In this document: one piece after another, positions 1 through 9,399 of the stretch | How positions within the stretch are numbered: position 1 is the stretch's first letter | How the letters are laid out: every line of letters starts with the position of its first letter | DNA from: Acidianus brierleyi | GTDB lineage: Archaea > Thermoproteota > Thermoprotei_A > Sulfolobales > Sulfolobaceae | Assembly: GCF_003201835.2 (NCBI RefSeq) | Contig: NZ_CP029289.2 | Coordinates: 1,674,001 to 1,738,000 of the forward strand | Direction of reading: 5' to 3' | DNA length: 64,000 bases | Position numbers and translations under genes: made by a program | The notes under the pieces: generated by a model | What the model saw: only the letters and a program-made list of their open reading frames with translations | The model's database searches: none | What the model was told of the DNA's origin: nothing

Positions 1-35
1 CATTATATATAATCTTGTTTTCTGAAAATAAAAGC

Positions 36-470
36 ATGCCTAAGAGGTATATTCTCTTTTATCCGTTAATAGATGTTAAAGATCTAAATGGAGTAAATGT
101 TATTGACATAAGAAAATGCAAATTTACAGAAATAGACATTATTGATTCTCCAGATAAAGTCATAAAACTATTGGGGATTCCTTTATTTATTGTAGATACA
201 GATAATATTCAGGGAGACTTTAAAAAACTTTTTTATGAATGTCGTTTTTGGGAGGCTCATGAAGTACTAGAGCGAGAATGGAAGAAATCTTCTGGAGAAT
301 TAAAGAAATATCTACAAGCACTAATTCTAATTTGTGCCGCAATGATAAAATTTTTAAAAAATCAGATTGATATATCAGATAAATTATTACAAAACGCGTT
401 ATCGCTTATATCCGAACTTCCTAAGGATCTCTTTCCTTTCTTTTATGTCGATATCGGACTCTACTCCTAA
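36..470 (+). CDS. DUF309 family protein
   Basis: The C-terminal half carries the DUF309 signature: a phenylalanine/tryptophan-rich helix with FYECRFWEAHEVLE followed by LQALILICAAMIKFLKN. DUF309 proteins are small all-helical proteins of unknown biochemical role. The N-terminal 60 residues look like a separate beta-rich portion. I take the ATG at 36 rather than the in-frame TTG at 15; the choice is uncertain because little upstream sequence is available. Its 3' end overlaps the convergent adenosine-specific kinase gene by about 72 bp. Confidence 0.7.
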   Translation: MPKRYILFYPLIDVKDLNGVNVIDIRKCKFTEIDIIDSPDKVIKLLGIPLFIVDTDNIQGDFKKLFYECRFWEAHEVLEREWKKSSGELKKYLQALILICAAMIKFLKNQIDISDKLLQNALSLISELPKDLFPFFYVDIGLYS

Positions 471-887
471 TGGAGTATATCCGTCTATCACGCCTATAAT
501 TCCTCTTCCTTGATCAGTTTCTGCTACTAATACTTGTAAAGGATTTGAAGTAGCGGCAAATAATCTTACAATTTCGTCTACACTTTTTAATCTATTTAAA
601 ATATTTATAGGATATCCATTCTTTATATACAAGATAAACGTATGTCCTGCAGCTATTTTTTTACAATTTTCTATTGCAACATTTATAAGTTCAGTATCGT
701 TTCCATCCCATCTTATCAATCTTTTTCCACTAGCTTCAGAAAAAGCGAATCCAAATTTTAAACTAGGTGAAGACGATGCTAGAGTTTCATATAAGTCTTC
801 TACAGTTTTTATAAAGTGTGACTGGCCTAAAATTACATTAGTACCTTCAGGTATCTCAACCCTTATGACATCTATTTTAACACTCAT
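399..887 (-). CDS. Adenosine-specific kinase (DUF355 family)
   Basis: The 162-residue protein matches the compact archaeal/thermophile adenosine-specific kinase family (PF04008) over its full length, with the typical start MSVKIDVIRVEIPEG, the central FGFAFSEASGKRLIRWDGND and the glycine-rich end GRGIIGVIDGYTPLGVE. Structural work on family members showed adenosine/AMP binding; the in vivo role is not settled. A TATA-like box (minus strand, 907-917) lies about 26 bp before the ATG, which supports a leaderless transcript from 887. The last 72 bp are shared with the convergent DUF309 gene. Confidence 0.8.
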   Translation of the reverse strand: MSVKIDVIRVEIPEGTNVILGQSHFIKTVEDLYETLASSSPSLKFGFAFSEASGKRLIRWDGNDTELINVAIENCKKIAAGHTFILYIKNGYPINILNRLKSVDEIVRLFAATSNPLQVLVAETDQGRGIIGVIDGYTPLGVESDIDIKERKEILRKFGYKR

Positions 888-906
888 ATAACGAATTAAA
901 AAATTA

Positions 907-917
907 GAAAATTAAAT
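907..917 (-). promoter_or_regulatory. TATA box of adenosine-specific kinase gene
   Basis: On the minus strand this reads as a T/A-rich box ATTTAATTTTC, centred 25-27 bp before the start codon at 887. This is the spacing expected for a leaderless Sulfolobales transcript. It is a pattern match only. Confidence 0.5.
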
Positions 918-921
918 GTTT

Positions 922-1308
922 TTAGGAGCGTAAATATGCATAGCTTATAGATATCATTTTATCGTTATCCATGCTGACGTGAAGTGTATAATGATTTAGC
1001 TGCGTAACTTCCACACTATAATTACCGGGAGGTAAGTAGAATTCTGCAATTCCTTGAGAATTTGTAAAATTTTGATAAAAACTATTTTGGTTCTTTACCC
1101 AAACAGTCGCATCTTGTAATGGCGATTTTCCTCCAAATGGTCCATAGTTCATTATAACTTGAACCTTAAGGATATATTTTCCATCAACTTCTTGTGTTGA
1201 AAAAGTAGAAATGCTGTAAGATGTCTTGTAACTTGAAGCTAAGTATACTCCAGCGAAAGTTAAGATTAGTATGATTACTCCTAAAGCCAAAAGCACTGTT
1301 TTATTCAT
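922..1308 (-). CDS. Small secreted or membrane-anchored protein, unknown
   Basis: The protein begins MNKTVLLALGVIILILTFAGVYL, a single hydrophobic N-terminal helix that would act as a signal anchor or signal peptide. About 105 residues of beta-strand-like sequence follow (QVDGKYILKVQVIMNYGPFG; FTNSQGIAEFYLPPGNYSV). The segment NSQGIAEFYLPPGNYSVEV resembles the carboxypeptidase-regulatory/Ig-like fold found in many archaeal surface proteins; this is an inference. The ATG at 1308 is preferred to an upstream in-frame start because a TATA-like box (minus, 1331-1344) lies about 30 bp before it. No function is assigned. Confidence 0.65.
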   Translation of the reverse strand: MNKTVLLALGVIILILTFAGVYLASSYKTSYSISTFSTQEVDGKYILKVQVIMNYGPFGGKSPLQDATVWVKNQNSFYQNFTNSQGIAEFYLPPGNYSVEVTQLNHYTLHVSMDNDKMISISYAYLRS

Positions 1309-1363
1309 GGTCGATATCCAGTATAAAAACACTAATATTTAAATCGAATCAATATATGTAAGA

Positions 1364-1912
1364 GTGTTAGAGAAGATAATTGATGGATTAAAATATTCTA
1401 TAAAATATGACAAATCTATATTAAGGAGATATTTGATTTTGGGTGCGTTCGACGGTATTCTATTAGCTACTGGAGTTCTTATTTCCGCTGCTGCTAGCAA
1501 ATTAAGCATACAAGACACTAATCTAGCAGTTTTAAGTGGTATTATTGCAATTGCAATATCTTCTATGTGGAATTCTCTAGTAGTAGAAGCTAAGGAAAGA
1601 AAATTGGAATATGAACAGTTGGAAAGACAGATGATGAAACGACTTAAGGGAACTATTTATGACTATGGTATGAAATCAACCATAATTCTCTCTGTAATTT
1701 CTCATGGTTTTTCTCCATTTTTAGGTGTATTTGCTGTAATTGTTTACGATTATACCAGGGATATATTTTATGGAATTTTAATATCACTAATTATACTTTT
1801 TATTCTAGGTTTATCTTATGAAGGAGACTTAAAGGAAAAGCTTCAGTCTGGAGCAATAATTATAATTGCCGGAATAATAACTGTATTAATAACAATGCTA
1901 ATTAATCATTAA
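1364..1912 (+). CDS. VIT1/CCC1-like integral membrane protein (TIGR00267 type)
   Basis: The 182-residue protein has about five predicted membrane helices. The first contains LGAFDGILLATGVLISAAAS, the sequence around which VIT1/CCC1 family iron/manganese transporters are recognised. A charged cytosolic helix (residues about 75-95, rich in E, K and R) follows the second helix, as in that family. The substrate cannot be told from sequence; archaeal members are mostly uncharacterised. It starts with GTG. It stands alone between a divergent secreted protein and a convergent Cys-rich peptide. Confidence 0.75.
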   Translation: MLEKIIDGLKYSIKYDKSILRRYLILGAFDGILLATGVLISAAASKLSIQDTNLAVLSGIIAIAISSMWNSLVVEAKERKLEYEQLERQMMKRLKGTIYDYGMKSTIILSVISHGFSPFLGVFAVIVYDYTRDIFYGILISLIILFILGLSYEGDLKEKLQSGAIIIIAGIITVLITMLINH

Positions 1913-1929
1913 ATTTAAGTATTTTAATA

Positions 1930-2115
1930 TTATAACCACCAGCCGGTAGAGCTCCAGCAACCATATCTATCTAACATTTCTTGGCAAGCCTTTCTATCTC
2001 CCTTTACGCAAGATTCGCAAAGATGTCCATAATCTTTTACAGTCTCTGAATCGCATATAACCTTTCCGCATATCATTACACAAATTTGATCACCAGATTT
2101 AATATAACATTGCAT
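1930..2115 (-). CDS. Small cysteine-rich protein, unknown
   Basis: The 61-residue product contains eight cysteines in a spread pattern (C3, C12, C16, C21, C32, C35, C43, C52), including one CxxC (LCESC), and ends with aromatic residues GWW. The pattern suggests metal binding, possibly zinc or iron, but matches no family I recognise. The ATG at 2115 is chosen over an earlier in-frame ATG at 2151, because the latter would run into the promoter of the divergent cupin gene. Confidence 0.5.
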   Translation of the reverse strand: MQCYIKSGDQICVMICGKVICDSETVKDYGHLCESCVKGDRKACQEMLDRYGCWSSTGWWL

Positions 2116-2160
2116 ATACACTATCGCCACCTTTTTAAACTGCTTAAACAATATAAACTT

Positions 2161-2700
2161 ATGGAAACATTAGAAAGAAAAGATAGGCAAAAAGAATTAA
2201 CTGAAAACATTATACATCTTGTAAATGATATAGAAAACAATGATCTGAAAGTTGTAACTTTCATGGAATACACATCTCCTCCAGATAAAGTAAAACCTAA
2301 AGTTGTAAAGTTTTCAAAGATATTAAAATTACTTAAAGCGATAGCAGAGTTAGGTAAAGTAGAAGAGGGAGTAGCCAAAATAATGTTGTATTCACCTTCT
2401 ACTGGAAGATCTAGGGGTCTGACACCTACTATGATGGCTGGTTTTCAGTTAATTGAAAAAGGGAAAGTTACTAAACCTCATTCACATAACATGGCTTCTA
2501 TATATCTAGTTGTCAAAGGAAAAGGATATTCTATAGTAGATAATGAAAAACTATTTTGGGAAGAAGGAGATGTTTTTGTAGTACCAGCTAATGCTATTCA
2601 TAGCCATGTTAATACTGGAGAAAATGACGTTATACTGTTTGACGTTACAGATTCAGGATTACTAGAGAACTTAGGAATTTTAGAATTTAAAGAAAAATAA
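2161..2700 (+). CDS. Cupin-domain protein
   Basis: The C-terminal 100 residues form a cupin barrel. Cupin motif 1 is visible as KPHSHNMASIYLVVKGKG and motif 2 as FVVPANAIHSHVN, giving histidines placed for metal binding. The N-terminal 60 residues are helical. The ATG at 2161 is taken because a TATA-like box CTTTTTAAAC at 2131-2140 lies 25 bp upstream; an in-frame ATG at 2086 lies inside the divergent Cys-rich gene. The reaction cannot be inferred; candidates are a small-molecule dioxygenase, an isomerase or a sensor. Confidence 0.7.
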   Translation: METLERKDRQKELTENIIHLVNDIENNDLKVVTFMEYTSPPDKVKPKVVKFSKILKLLKAIAELGKVEEGVAKIMLYSPSTGRSRGLTPTMMAGFQLIEKGKVTKPHSHNMASIYLVVKGKGYSIVDNEKLFWEEGDVFVVPANAIHSHVNTGENDVILFDVTDSGLLENLGILEFKEK

Positions 2701-2707
2701 TAAATAT

Positions 2708-3655
2708 CTAATCTTTTCCCCAGACTATTCTATATATTTTAAATAGCTTTTCGTCACGCCACTTAGAAAGTTCTTGAAAGCTTTTTCCCTTTATTGATTC
2801 ATATTCCTTCATTTGCTGAACCGCTTTTACTACACCAGTATAAGGAAACTTATCGTACTTTGCCAAAGTGCTCATCCATTCATTTGCTCCGTATCCAAAA
2901 CCTCTGTTAAAGAAGTACTCTAATCCTCCTTCACCTCCGCCAAGATGATATGTTAAAAACGGCCCCATAAATGCCCAGCGTAAACCTATAGCTGCCGTCA
3001 TAACTTTATCTATATCTTCTACCGTTGCAATTCCTTCATCAACTAGATATACTGCTTCTCTAAATAATGCAAATGCCAGTCTATTACCTAAGAATCCTGG
3101 AACTTCTTTCTTTAAAGTTACCACTACCCTATCTAAAGATTCCATAAATTGTTTTGTAGCATTTATTGTTTCTTGAGATGTTTTTTCTCCCGGTACTATC
3201 TCTACTAAGGGAAGTAAATGAGGAGGATTCCATGGATGTGCTATGATGCTTCTTTCTGGAGAGTTTTTCATAGCTTTTTGTATTTCAGTTAACAAAAGGC
3301 CTGATGTTGAGCTTGCAAGAATTACGTTTTTATCTAATATTTCATCTAAATAACCGAAAATGTTTTTCTTAACATTATAATCCTCAATCACCGCCTCTAG
3401 AACAAACTCGGCGTTTTTAATAGCATCGTCCATATTTGTTGTTGTTTTTATATTTTTAAGATATTCAGAAGAATCTTTATTTACTAAATTTAATGATTTC
3501 ATTACATCAAGATAACTCTTTATCTTGTTTAGACCTTTTTCTAAGGTTTCTTTCTTATCAGTGTACAGAGATACCTCATATCCCTTAGTAGAAAGTAGGG
3601 TAGCCCATCCTGATCCTATAAGACCTGCTCCTATTACCGCAACGTGTTTTATCAT
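2708..3655 (-). CDS. 3-hydroxyacyl-CoA dehydrogenase family protein
   Basis: The N-terminal Rossmann domain opens with AVIGAGLIGSGWATLLSTKGYEV, the NAD-binding GxGxxG motif. The C-terminal domain has HPWNPPHLLPLVEIVPGEKT and FLGNRLAFALFREAVYLVDEG, characteristic of 3-hydroxyacyl-CoA/3-hydroxybutyryl-CoA dehydrogenases and of the related lambda-crystallin/L-gulonate dehydrogenase branch. The length (about 315 residues) fits the single-function enzyme without a hydratase domain. It would oxidise a 3-hydroxyacyl-CoA or hydroxy acid with NAD; the exact substrate is open. The ATG at 3655 is preferred to the GTG at 3661 because a TATA-like box lies about 25 bp before it. Confidence 0.8.
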   Translation of the reverse strand: MIKHVAVIGAGLIGSGWATLLSTKGYEVSLYTDKKETLEKGLNKIKSYLDVMKSLNLVNKDSSEYLKNIKTTTNMDDAIKNAEFVLEAVIEDYNVKKNIFGYLDEILDKNVILASSTSGLLLTEIQKAMKNSPERSIIAHPWNPPHLLPLVEIVPGEKTSQETINATKQFMESLDRVVVTLKKEVPGFLGNRLAFALFREAVYLVDEGIATVEDIDKVMTAAIGLRWAFMGPFLTYHLGGGEGGLEYFFNRGFGYGANEWMSTLAKYDKFPYTGVVKAVQQMKEYESIKGKSFQELSKWRDEKLFKIYRIVWGKD

Positions 3656-3735
3656 AGTCACTTTTATTGTATAAGTAATATAAGTATGTTTCTATCGATT
3701 GATTTTTTATTCACTTGTCCTTATCTAAACACCAT

Positions 3736-4329
3736 ATGCCTATAGAAGAAATAATAGATTACATAAACTCAATAGAATCAAAATTAACTGAAAGATCTGA
3801 TAATAGAGAAAAATTACTTTTGATGTCAAGAGAGTTAATAAGATTATGTGGAGAAACAATTTCCTTATCTCATAGACATAAAAAAGAGGAAGCAATTAAA
3901 AAATACGAGGAAGCAATTAAAAAGGCCAAAGACATAGAAAATATAGTATCTAACTATCCTGAATTACTGTACGGAGACGTAGGAACATCTTTTCAAGAAC
4001 TAGCAGAAGCGTCTATTATATTATCTTTCTATTTCGATGTTAAATTAAATCTACCAGAAGATTTAGGAATACCTGATACGTATTACATTACAGGAATAGC
4101 AGACTCCATAGGAGAAATGAGGAGAAGTGTATTAGAACTATTAAGGAAGGATGGAAATATAACCGAAGCAGATAAGATTCTAGGCTATATGGATAATCTT
4201 TATGAAACTCTTTGGAAGTTAGAATATCCAAAGTCTTTAGTACCAGGCCTTCGACAAAAAATAGATCAGTTAAGAAGAATAATAGAAGAAACTAGGCATG
4301 ATGTATTTTTGGCCAGTTTAAAAATTTGA
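3736..4329 (+). CDS. Translin family protein
   Basis: The roughly 197-residue all-helical protein carries the translin-type segments LLLMSRELIRLCGETISLSH, YGDVGTSFQELAEASIILSFYF, PDTYYITGIADSIGEMRR and YMDNLYETLWKLEYPKSLVPGLRQKID. Archaeal translins form rings and bind single-stranded RNA; their role in Sulfolobales is not established. The ATG at 3736 is preferred to a TTG at 3715 because a T-rich TATA-like box at 3703-3710 would place the transcript start just before it. The 3' end overlaps argX by 12 bp on the opposite strand. Confidence 0.8.
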   Translation: MPIEEIIDYINSIESKLTERSDNREKLLLMSRELIRLCGETISLSHRHKKEEAIKKYEEAIKKAKDIENIVSNYPELLYGDVGTSFQELAEASIILSFYFDVKLNLPEDLGIPDTYYITGIADSIGEMRRSVLELLRKDGNITEADKILGYMDNLYETLWKLEYPKSLVPGLRQKIDQLRRIIEETRHDVFLASLKI

Positions 4330-5160
4330 TTTCAAGTAATCAATTAATTTTTGTGGTACATTAATACCAGTGGCTAACATGAATCCCTTAAATTCTGGCA
4401 CATCATTAAGCTCATTTATTATATAGCCCTTTTTAGGATGTTCTAGAATATCGATTGAAATGAATTCACCTTTTACTATTGCAGAAGCTTTTAGTGCTAC
4501 CTCCTTAAGCTTATTATCAATTTCAATTTTTGTTGGTGTTCCACCGAGAGCTACGTTTGCTCTCCATTCGTTTGGGGGAATATTCCTAGCATAACATCCC
4601 AATAATTCCTTTCCCATAACTATACATCTTATATCTCTATCCTTCTCTTTAACATATTCTTGGACTATATGAACTTTTAATGCAGAATTAGCTAGCATTT
4701 CTCTATGTTCTATTATAGTTTTTCCTTCAAAAAGATCTCTAATTAATGAAACCATTCTTCCCCAGCTTCCTATTGGTGGTTTATCTATCAATGGATATCC
4801 TATTTGCTCGTAGGCTTTTAAGGTAGCATCAGGAGACATTGCAATGATGGAATCTGGTATTGGTATTCCTTCTTTAAATAATTTTGAATAAGTTAAAATC
4901 TTATCTCCAGCAACATTAATAACTTCAGTAGAATTAATAGTATGTACATTTGCGCCTTCAAACACTGCAGCTGCGTATAACGATCTATACATACTAACTG
5001 ATCTTATTAATGCAACGTCGTATCTACCAAGTGCTTTATTAAACGGTAATGGTTCTTGGCCTACATTTATTACATCATATGCTATTCCTGATTCATTTAG
5101 GCTCTTTACTATTAGTTTTTCTTCTTGTCTAACTATATCAACAACTAAAGCTACTCTAAT
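4318..5160 (-). CDS. argX: ArgX, glutamate--LysW ligase (ATP-grasp), non-canonical start
   Basis: This is an ATP-grasp ligase that attaches glutamate to the carrier protein LysW, the first step of LysW-dependent arginine synthesis described in Sulfolobus. The C-terminal NDVPEFKGFMLATGINVP fits ArgX; Thermus LysX has NHTMEFKN at this place. The context with argG, argH, carA and carB supports arginine rather than lysine synthesis. The first in-frame ATG is at 4992, but the conserved N-terminus (RVALVVDIVRQEEKLI ... ALIRSVS) is encoded upstream, back to the carB stop codon, with no ATG, GTG or TTG. The best start is ATT at 5160 (or ATA at 5163), 6 (or 3) nt after the ribosome site GGGGTGA inside carB. 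Length is then 280 residues, normal for the family. Confidence 0.85.
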   Translation of the reverse strand: MRVALVVDIVRQEEKLIVKSLNESGIAYDVINVGQEPLPFNKALGRYDVALIRSVSMYRSLYAAAVFEGANVHTINSTEVINVAGDKILTYSKLFKEGIPIPDSIIAMSPDATLKAYEQIGYPLIDKPPIGSWGRMVSLIRDLFEGKTIIEHREMLANSALKVHIVQEYVKEKDRDIRCIVMGKELLGCYARNIPPNEWRANVALGGTPTKIEIDNKLKEVALKASAIVKGEFISIDILEHPKKGYIINELNDVPEFKGFMLATGINVPQKLIDYLKSNF

Positions 5161-8100
5161 TATGCTTCACCCCTATATTTTTTTAATTCAAAAAACGTAA
5201 TGGATTTACAAGAAAACGATTTTGATAATTCGTAACCTAATCTACCATTAAGAACTAAAGGAATATTATAGTCAACTGCGGTCCTTCTTACTTCATAGTC
5301 AATATTCTTCAAATATCCATTTGTAATAACTATATCTATCTTACCTTGAGTTAACATATTTAAGGCATCCTTATTTCTTATATCTGGGAAATCTGCTAGT
5401 TTCTGTTCTGATAGCGTATATACATTCATACCAAATTTAGATAGATTTTCTGCAGATTTCTTTAAATATTCATTATTGCCTTTTCCATAAACTAGGGCAG
5501 ATTTACCTTTTTCTGGAATTCTATTGGGCATTGCGGATAGCCAGCTCTTTAATAAAGCATCATTAAAATTGACCCCAAAAGATGCCGCTTCTCCAGTACT
5601 TCTCATTTCGGGCCCTAAAAATGGATAAGCACCTTTTATTTGAGCCCACGAAAATTGAGGAGATTTCACTGCCCAATACTTGGAAGGAGGCTCATAGAAC
5701 TCATCTAAAGCTAGACCTCTAACTATTCCATCTACTGCTTTCTCAATTAAATTAAATCCTTTTGCTTTACTTGTAAATGGCATAGATCTGCTTGCTCGCA
5801 AATTAAGTTCTATTATATATGGTACATTATCTTTTATGACGAATTGTAAGTTAAATGGACCCTTAATTTCTATTTCTCTTGCTAATCTTAATGCAGCTTC
5901 TTTCATAAACTTTGCAGTATTTTCATCTAACTGCCTATATGGTATAGACATAGTAGCGTCTCCGCTATGAGTACCTGCTTCTTCAACATGTTCAAGAATA
6001 GTACCTATAACACCTTTTCCATCACTAGCGGCATCTATTTCGGCTTCTATCGCATCTTCCATGAATTTAGAAACAACTACTGGATATTTTGTAGAAATCT
6101 TAGCTCTCTTTATAAATTCATAAAGCTCTTCATCATTATATGCTATTCTCATTGACGATCCACTAAGAACGTAACTTGGCCTAACTAGAACTGGATATCC
6201 TACACTATCTACAAATTTTTTAACATCATCAAAAGATCTTGCTGATATCCATGCAGGTTGTTTTAAATTCAGCTTATCCAATAATGTAGAAAATTTTTCT
6301 CTATCTTCTGCTATATCTACACTTTTTCCGGAAGTTCCGAAAAGATTTATTCCGTTATCTTCCAAGGCTTTTGCTATTGAGTTACCAAGCTGCCCAGCCG
6401 CAAAAGTAGCTACGTATCTAAACTTTTCCTTTTGAACTAAATCTATTATTCTCTCCACGGATATTTCGTCAAAATAAAGTTTCTTTGCAATATCCCAGTC
6501 CGTAGAAACAGTTTCTGGATTATAGTTAAGTATAGCAACATCATCAAAATATTTTGAAACTGCATCAAGTAAAGATACTACACCCCAGTCAAATTCTACA
6601 GATACGCCAATTCTAAAACCTCCTGCTCCCAATATTAACAATTTATTAGCAGAAGGAGAAAACTCTATATCGTCTTCCTGTCCATTATAAGTTAGATATA
6701 AATAATTAGTTACAGCAGGCCATTCTCCAGCTAACGTATCTATTTGCTTAATATATGGCAATAAGTTAGCTTCTAATCTTTTTTTAGTTATATCATTAGT
6801 CTTTGTTGAGATAGCAGAAGCTATCTGCTCATCGCTAAAACCTAGCTTTTTAGCTTCCAATAATATATCATTGGAAATTATCTTAGAAGTCTTTAAGCCC
6901 TCGTAAAAATCTACTATTCTCTTTATTTTTAATAAGAAAAATTTATCAATACCAGTAGAATTATATATTTCGTCTATTGAAGCACCTTGGGTAAACGCCT
7001 TGGCAACATATAAAAACCAATAAGGATATTTCTTATCAAGCTTACCAAATATCTCTTCCTTAGTTATAAAACTGTTATATATCTTACCTCCAACTACGCC
7101 AGGCTCACCAATATCGAGCATTCTAACGGCTTTTTGCAATGCTTCCTCAAACGATCTTCCTATACTCATTACTTCGCCAATACTTTTCATTTCTGTTGCA
7201 AGACTTTCTTCAGCATTTTCAAATTTCTGTAAATCCCATCTTGGAATTTTAATTACTACATAATCAAGACTAGGTTCAAAACAAGCACATGTAGATCCGG
7301 AAACTTTGTTTATTATTTCTTCAAGTGTGTAACCTAAGGCTAATTTAGCAGAAACATACGCTAATGGATACCCAGTAGCCTTACTAGCAAGCGCACTTGA
7401 TCTTGACATTCTAGGATTAGTCTCTATAACGAACCTTGAGTAGCTATTAGGATCTAACGCAAACTGTACATTGCATTCTCCTACCAGGTCTATAGACTTA
7501 GCAACTTCTATAGATTCGGTTCTCATATTTTGATATTCATAATTATCCAAAGTTTGACAAGGTGCAATTACAGTAGATTCTCCAGTATGAGTGCCCATTG
7601 GATCTAGGTTTTCAATACATGCTATTACAGCAGAATCTCCTTTTTTATCTCTCATAACCTCATATTCAAGTTCTTTCCAATGGTAAAGATATTTTTCAAT
7701 CAGAACTTCATGAATGTAACTCTGTGATAATGCTCTGCCTATATCTTTTTTAAGCATATCCTCATTCCATGCGACAATGGAACCTCTACCACCAAGATTA
7801 AAGCTAACTCGTACCATCACTGGATAGCCTATCTCTTTAGCTTTCTTTAGGGCTTCTTCTTCACTTTGAGCAGAAAGTGAAGGGGGAACTGGAAGACCTA
7901 CGTCTATCATAGTTTCCCTGAACTTCTCTCTGCTTAATGCTTTCTCTATGCCTTCTATTGGTGTTCCGAGGACTTTTATTCCATATTTTTTTAATACACC
8001 ATGATTATGTAGATCCACTCCAACATTTAATGCAGTCTGACCTCCAAAACCTATCATTATACCATCTGGTCTTTCCTCTTCAATTACCTTTTCAACAGAC

Positions 8101-8297
8101 CACCATGTTACTGGGACCATATATATTTTATCAGCAAACTTATAGCTAGTTTGTACTGTAGCCACATTTGAATTAACTAAGATAGTTTGTATTCCTTCTT
8201 CTCTTACTGCTTTAAGAGCTTGACTTCCGCTGTAATCAAATTCTGCAGCTTCTGCTACTTTTATTGGACCAGACCCAATTATGAGGATTTTTTCCAT
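5160..8297 (-). CDS. carB: Carbamoyl-phosphate synthase large chain
   Basis: The 1045-residue protein has the duplicated architecture of the synthetase subunit. The first ATP-grasp half (residues 1 to about 390) begins KILIIGSGPIKVAEAAEFDYSG; a helical oligomerisation region follows; the second ATP-grasp half begins KLLILGAGGFRIGVSVEFDW. A short C-terminal methylglyoxal-synthase-like allosteric domain ends the protein. It makes carbamoyl phosphate from bicarbonate, ATP and ammonia delivered by CarA, feeding both arginine and pyrimidine synthesis. It lies 1 bp after carA and its stop region carries the ribosome site for argX. Confidence 0.95.
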   Translation of the reverse strand: MEKILIIGSGPIKVAEAAEFDYSGSQALKAVREEGIQTILVNSNVATVQTSYKFADKIYMVPVTWWSVEKVIEEERPDGIMIGFGGQTALNVGVDLHNHGVLKKYGIKVLGTPIEGIEKALSREKFRETMIDVGLPVPPSLSAQSEEEALKKAKEIGYPVMVRVSFNLGGRGSIVAWNEDMLKKDIGRALSQSYIHEVLIEKYLYHWKELEYEVMRDKKGDSAVIACIENLDPMGTHTGESTVIAPCQTLDNYEYQNMRTESIEVAKSIDLVGECNVQFALDPNSYSRFVIETNPRMSRSSALASKATGYPLAYVSAKLALGYTLEEIINKVSGSTCACFEPSLDYVVIKIPRWDLQKFENAEESLATEMKSIGEVMSIGRSFEEALQKAVRMLDIGEPGVVGGKIYNSFITKEEIFGKLDKKYPYWFLYVAKAFTQGASIDEIYNSTGIDKFFLLKIKRIVDFYEGLKTSKIISNDILLEAKKLGFSDEQIASAISTKTNDITKKRLEANLLPYIKQIDTLAGEWPAVTNYLYLTYNGQEDDIEFSPSANKLLILGAGGFRIGVSVEFDWGVVSLLDAVSKYFDDVAILNYNPETVSTDWDIAKKLYFDEISVERIIDLVQKEKFRYVATFAAGQLGNSIAKALEDNGINLFGTSGKSVDIAEDREKFSTLLDKLNLKQPAWISARSFDDVKKFVDSVGYPVLVRPSYVLSGSSMRIAYNDEELYEFIKRAKISTKYPVVVSKFMEDAIEAEIDAASDGKGVIGTILEHVEEAGTHSGDATMSIPYRQLDENTAKFMKEAALRLAREIEIKGPFNLQFVIKDNVPYIIELNLRASRSMPFTSKAKGFNLIEKAVDGIVRGLALDEFYEPPSKYWAVKSPQFSWAQIKGAYPFLGPEMRSTGEAASFGVNFNDALLKSWLSAMPNRIPEKGKSALVYGKGNNEYLKKSAENLSKFGMNVYTLSEQKLADFPDIRNKDALNMLTQGKIDIVITNGYLKNIDYEVRRTAVDYNIPLVLNGRLGYELSKSFSCKSITFFELKKYRGEA
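5167..5173 (-). promoter_or_regulatory. Ribosome binding site deciding the argX start
   Basis: GGGGTGA on the minus strand, within the last codons of carB, complements the 3' end of archaeal 16S rRNA. It lies 6 nt before ATT at 5160 and 3 nt before ATA at 5163. No ATG, GTG or TTG in the argX frame follows within 150 bp, so the site argues for initiation at AUU (or AUA). Confidence 0.6.
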
Positions 8298-8298
8298 T

Positions 8299-9373
<1,075 letters not shown>

Positions 9374-9399
<26 letters not shown>

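Noticed and set aside
12..4329. A new defence or toxin-antitoxin system among the small genes of the first 4 kb
   Set aside because: The genes are on mixed strands with separate promoters and belong to unrelated metabolic or unknown families; no toxin, nuclease or antitoxin signature was visible.
5967..6155. Plus-strand open frame inside carB
   Set aside because: It is a shadow of the strongly coding carB frame, with composition (Phe/Ile/Tyr rich) typical of antisense frames.
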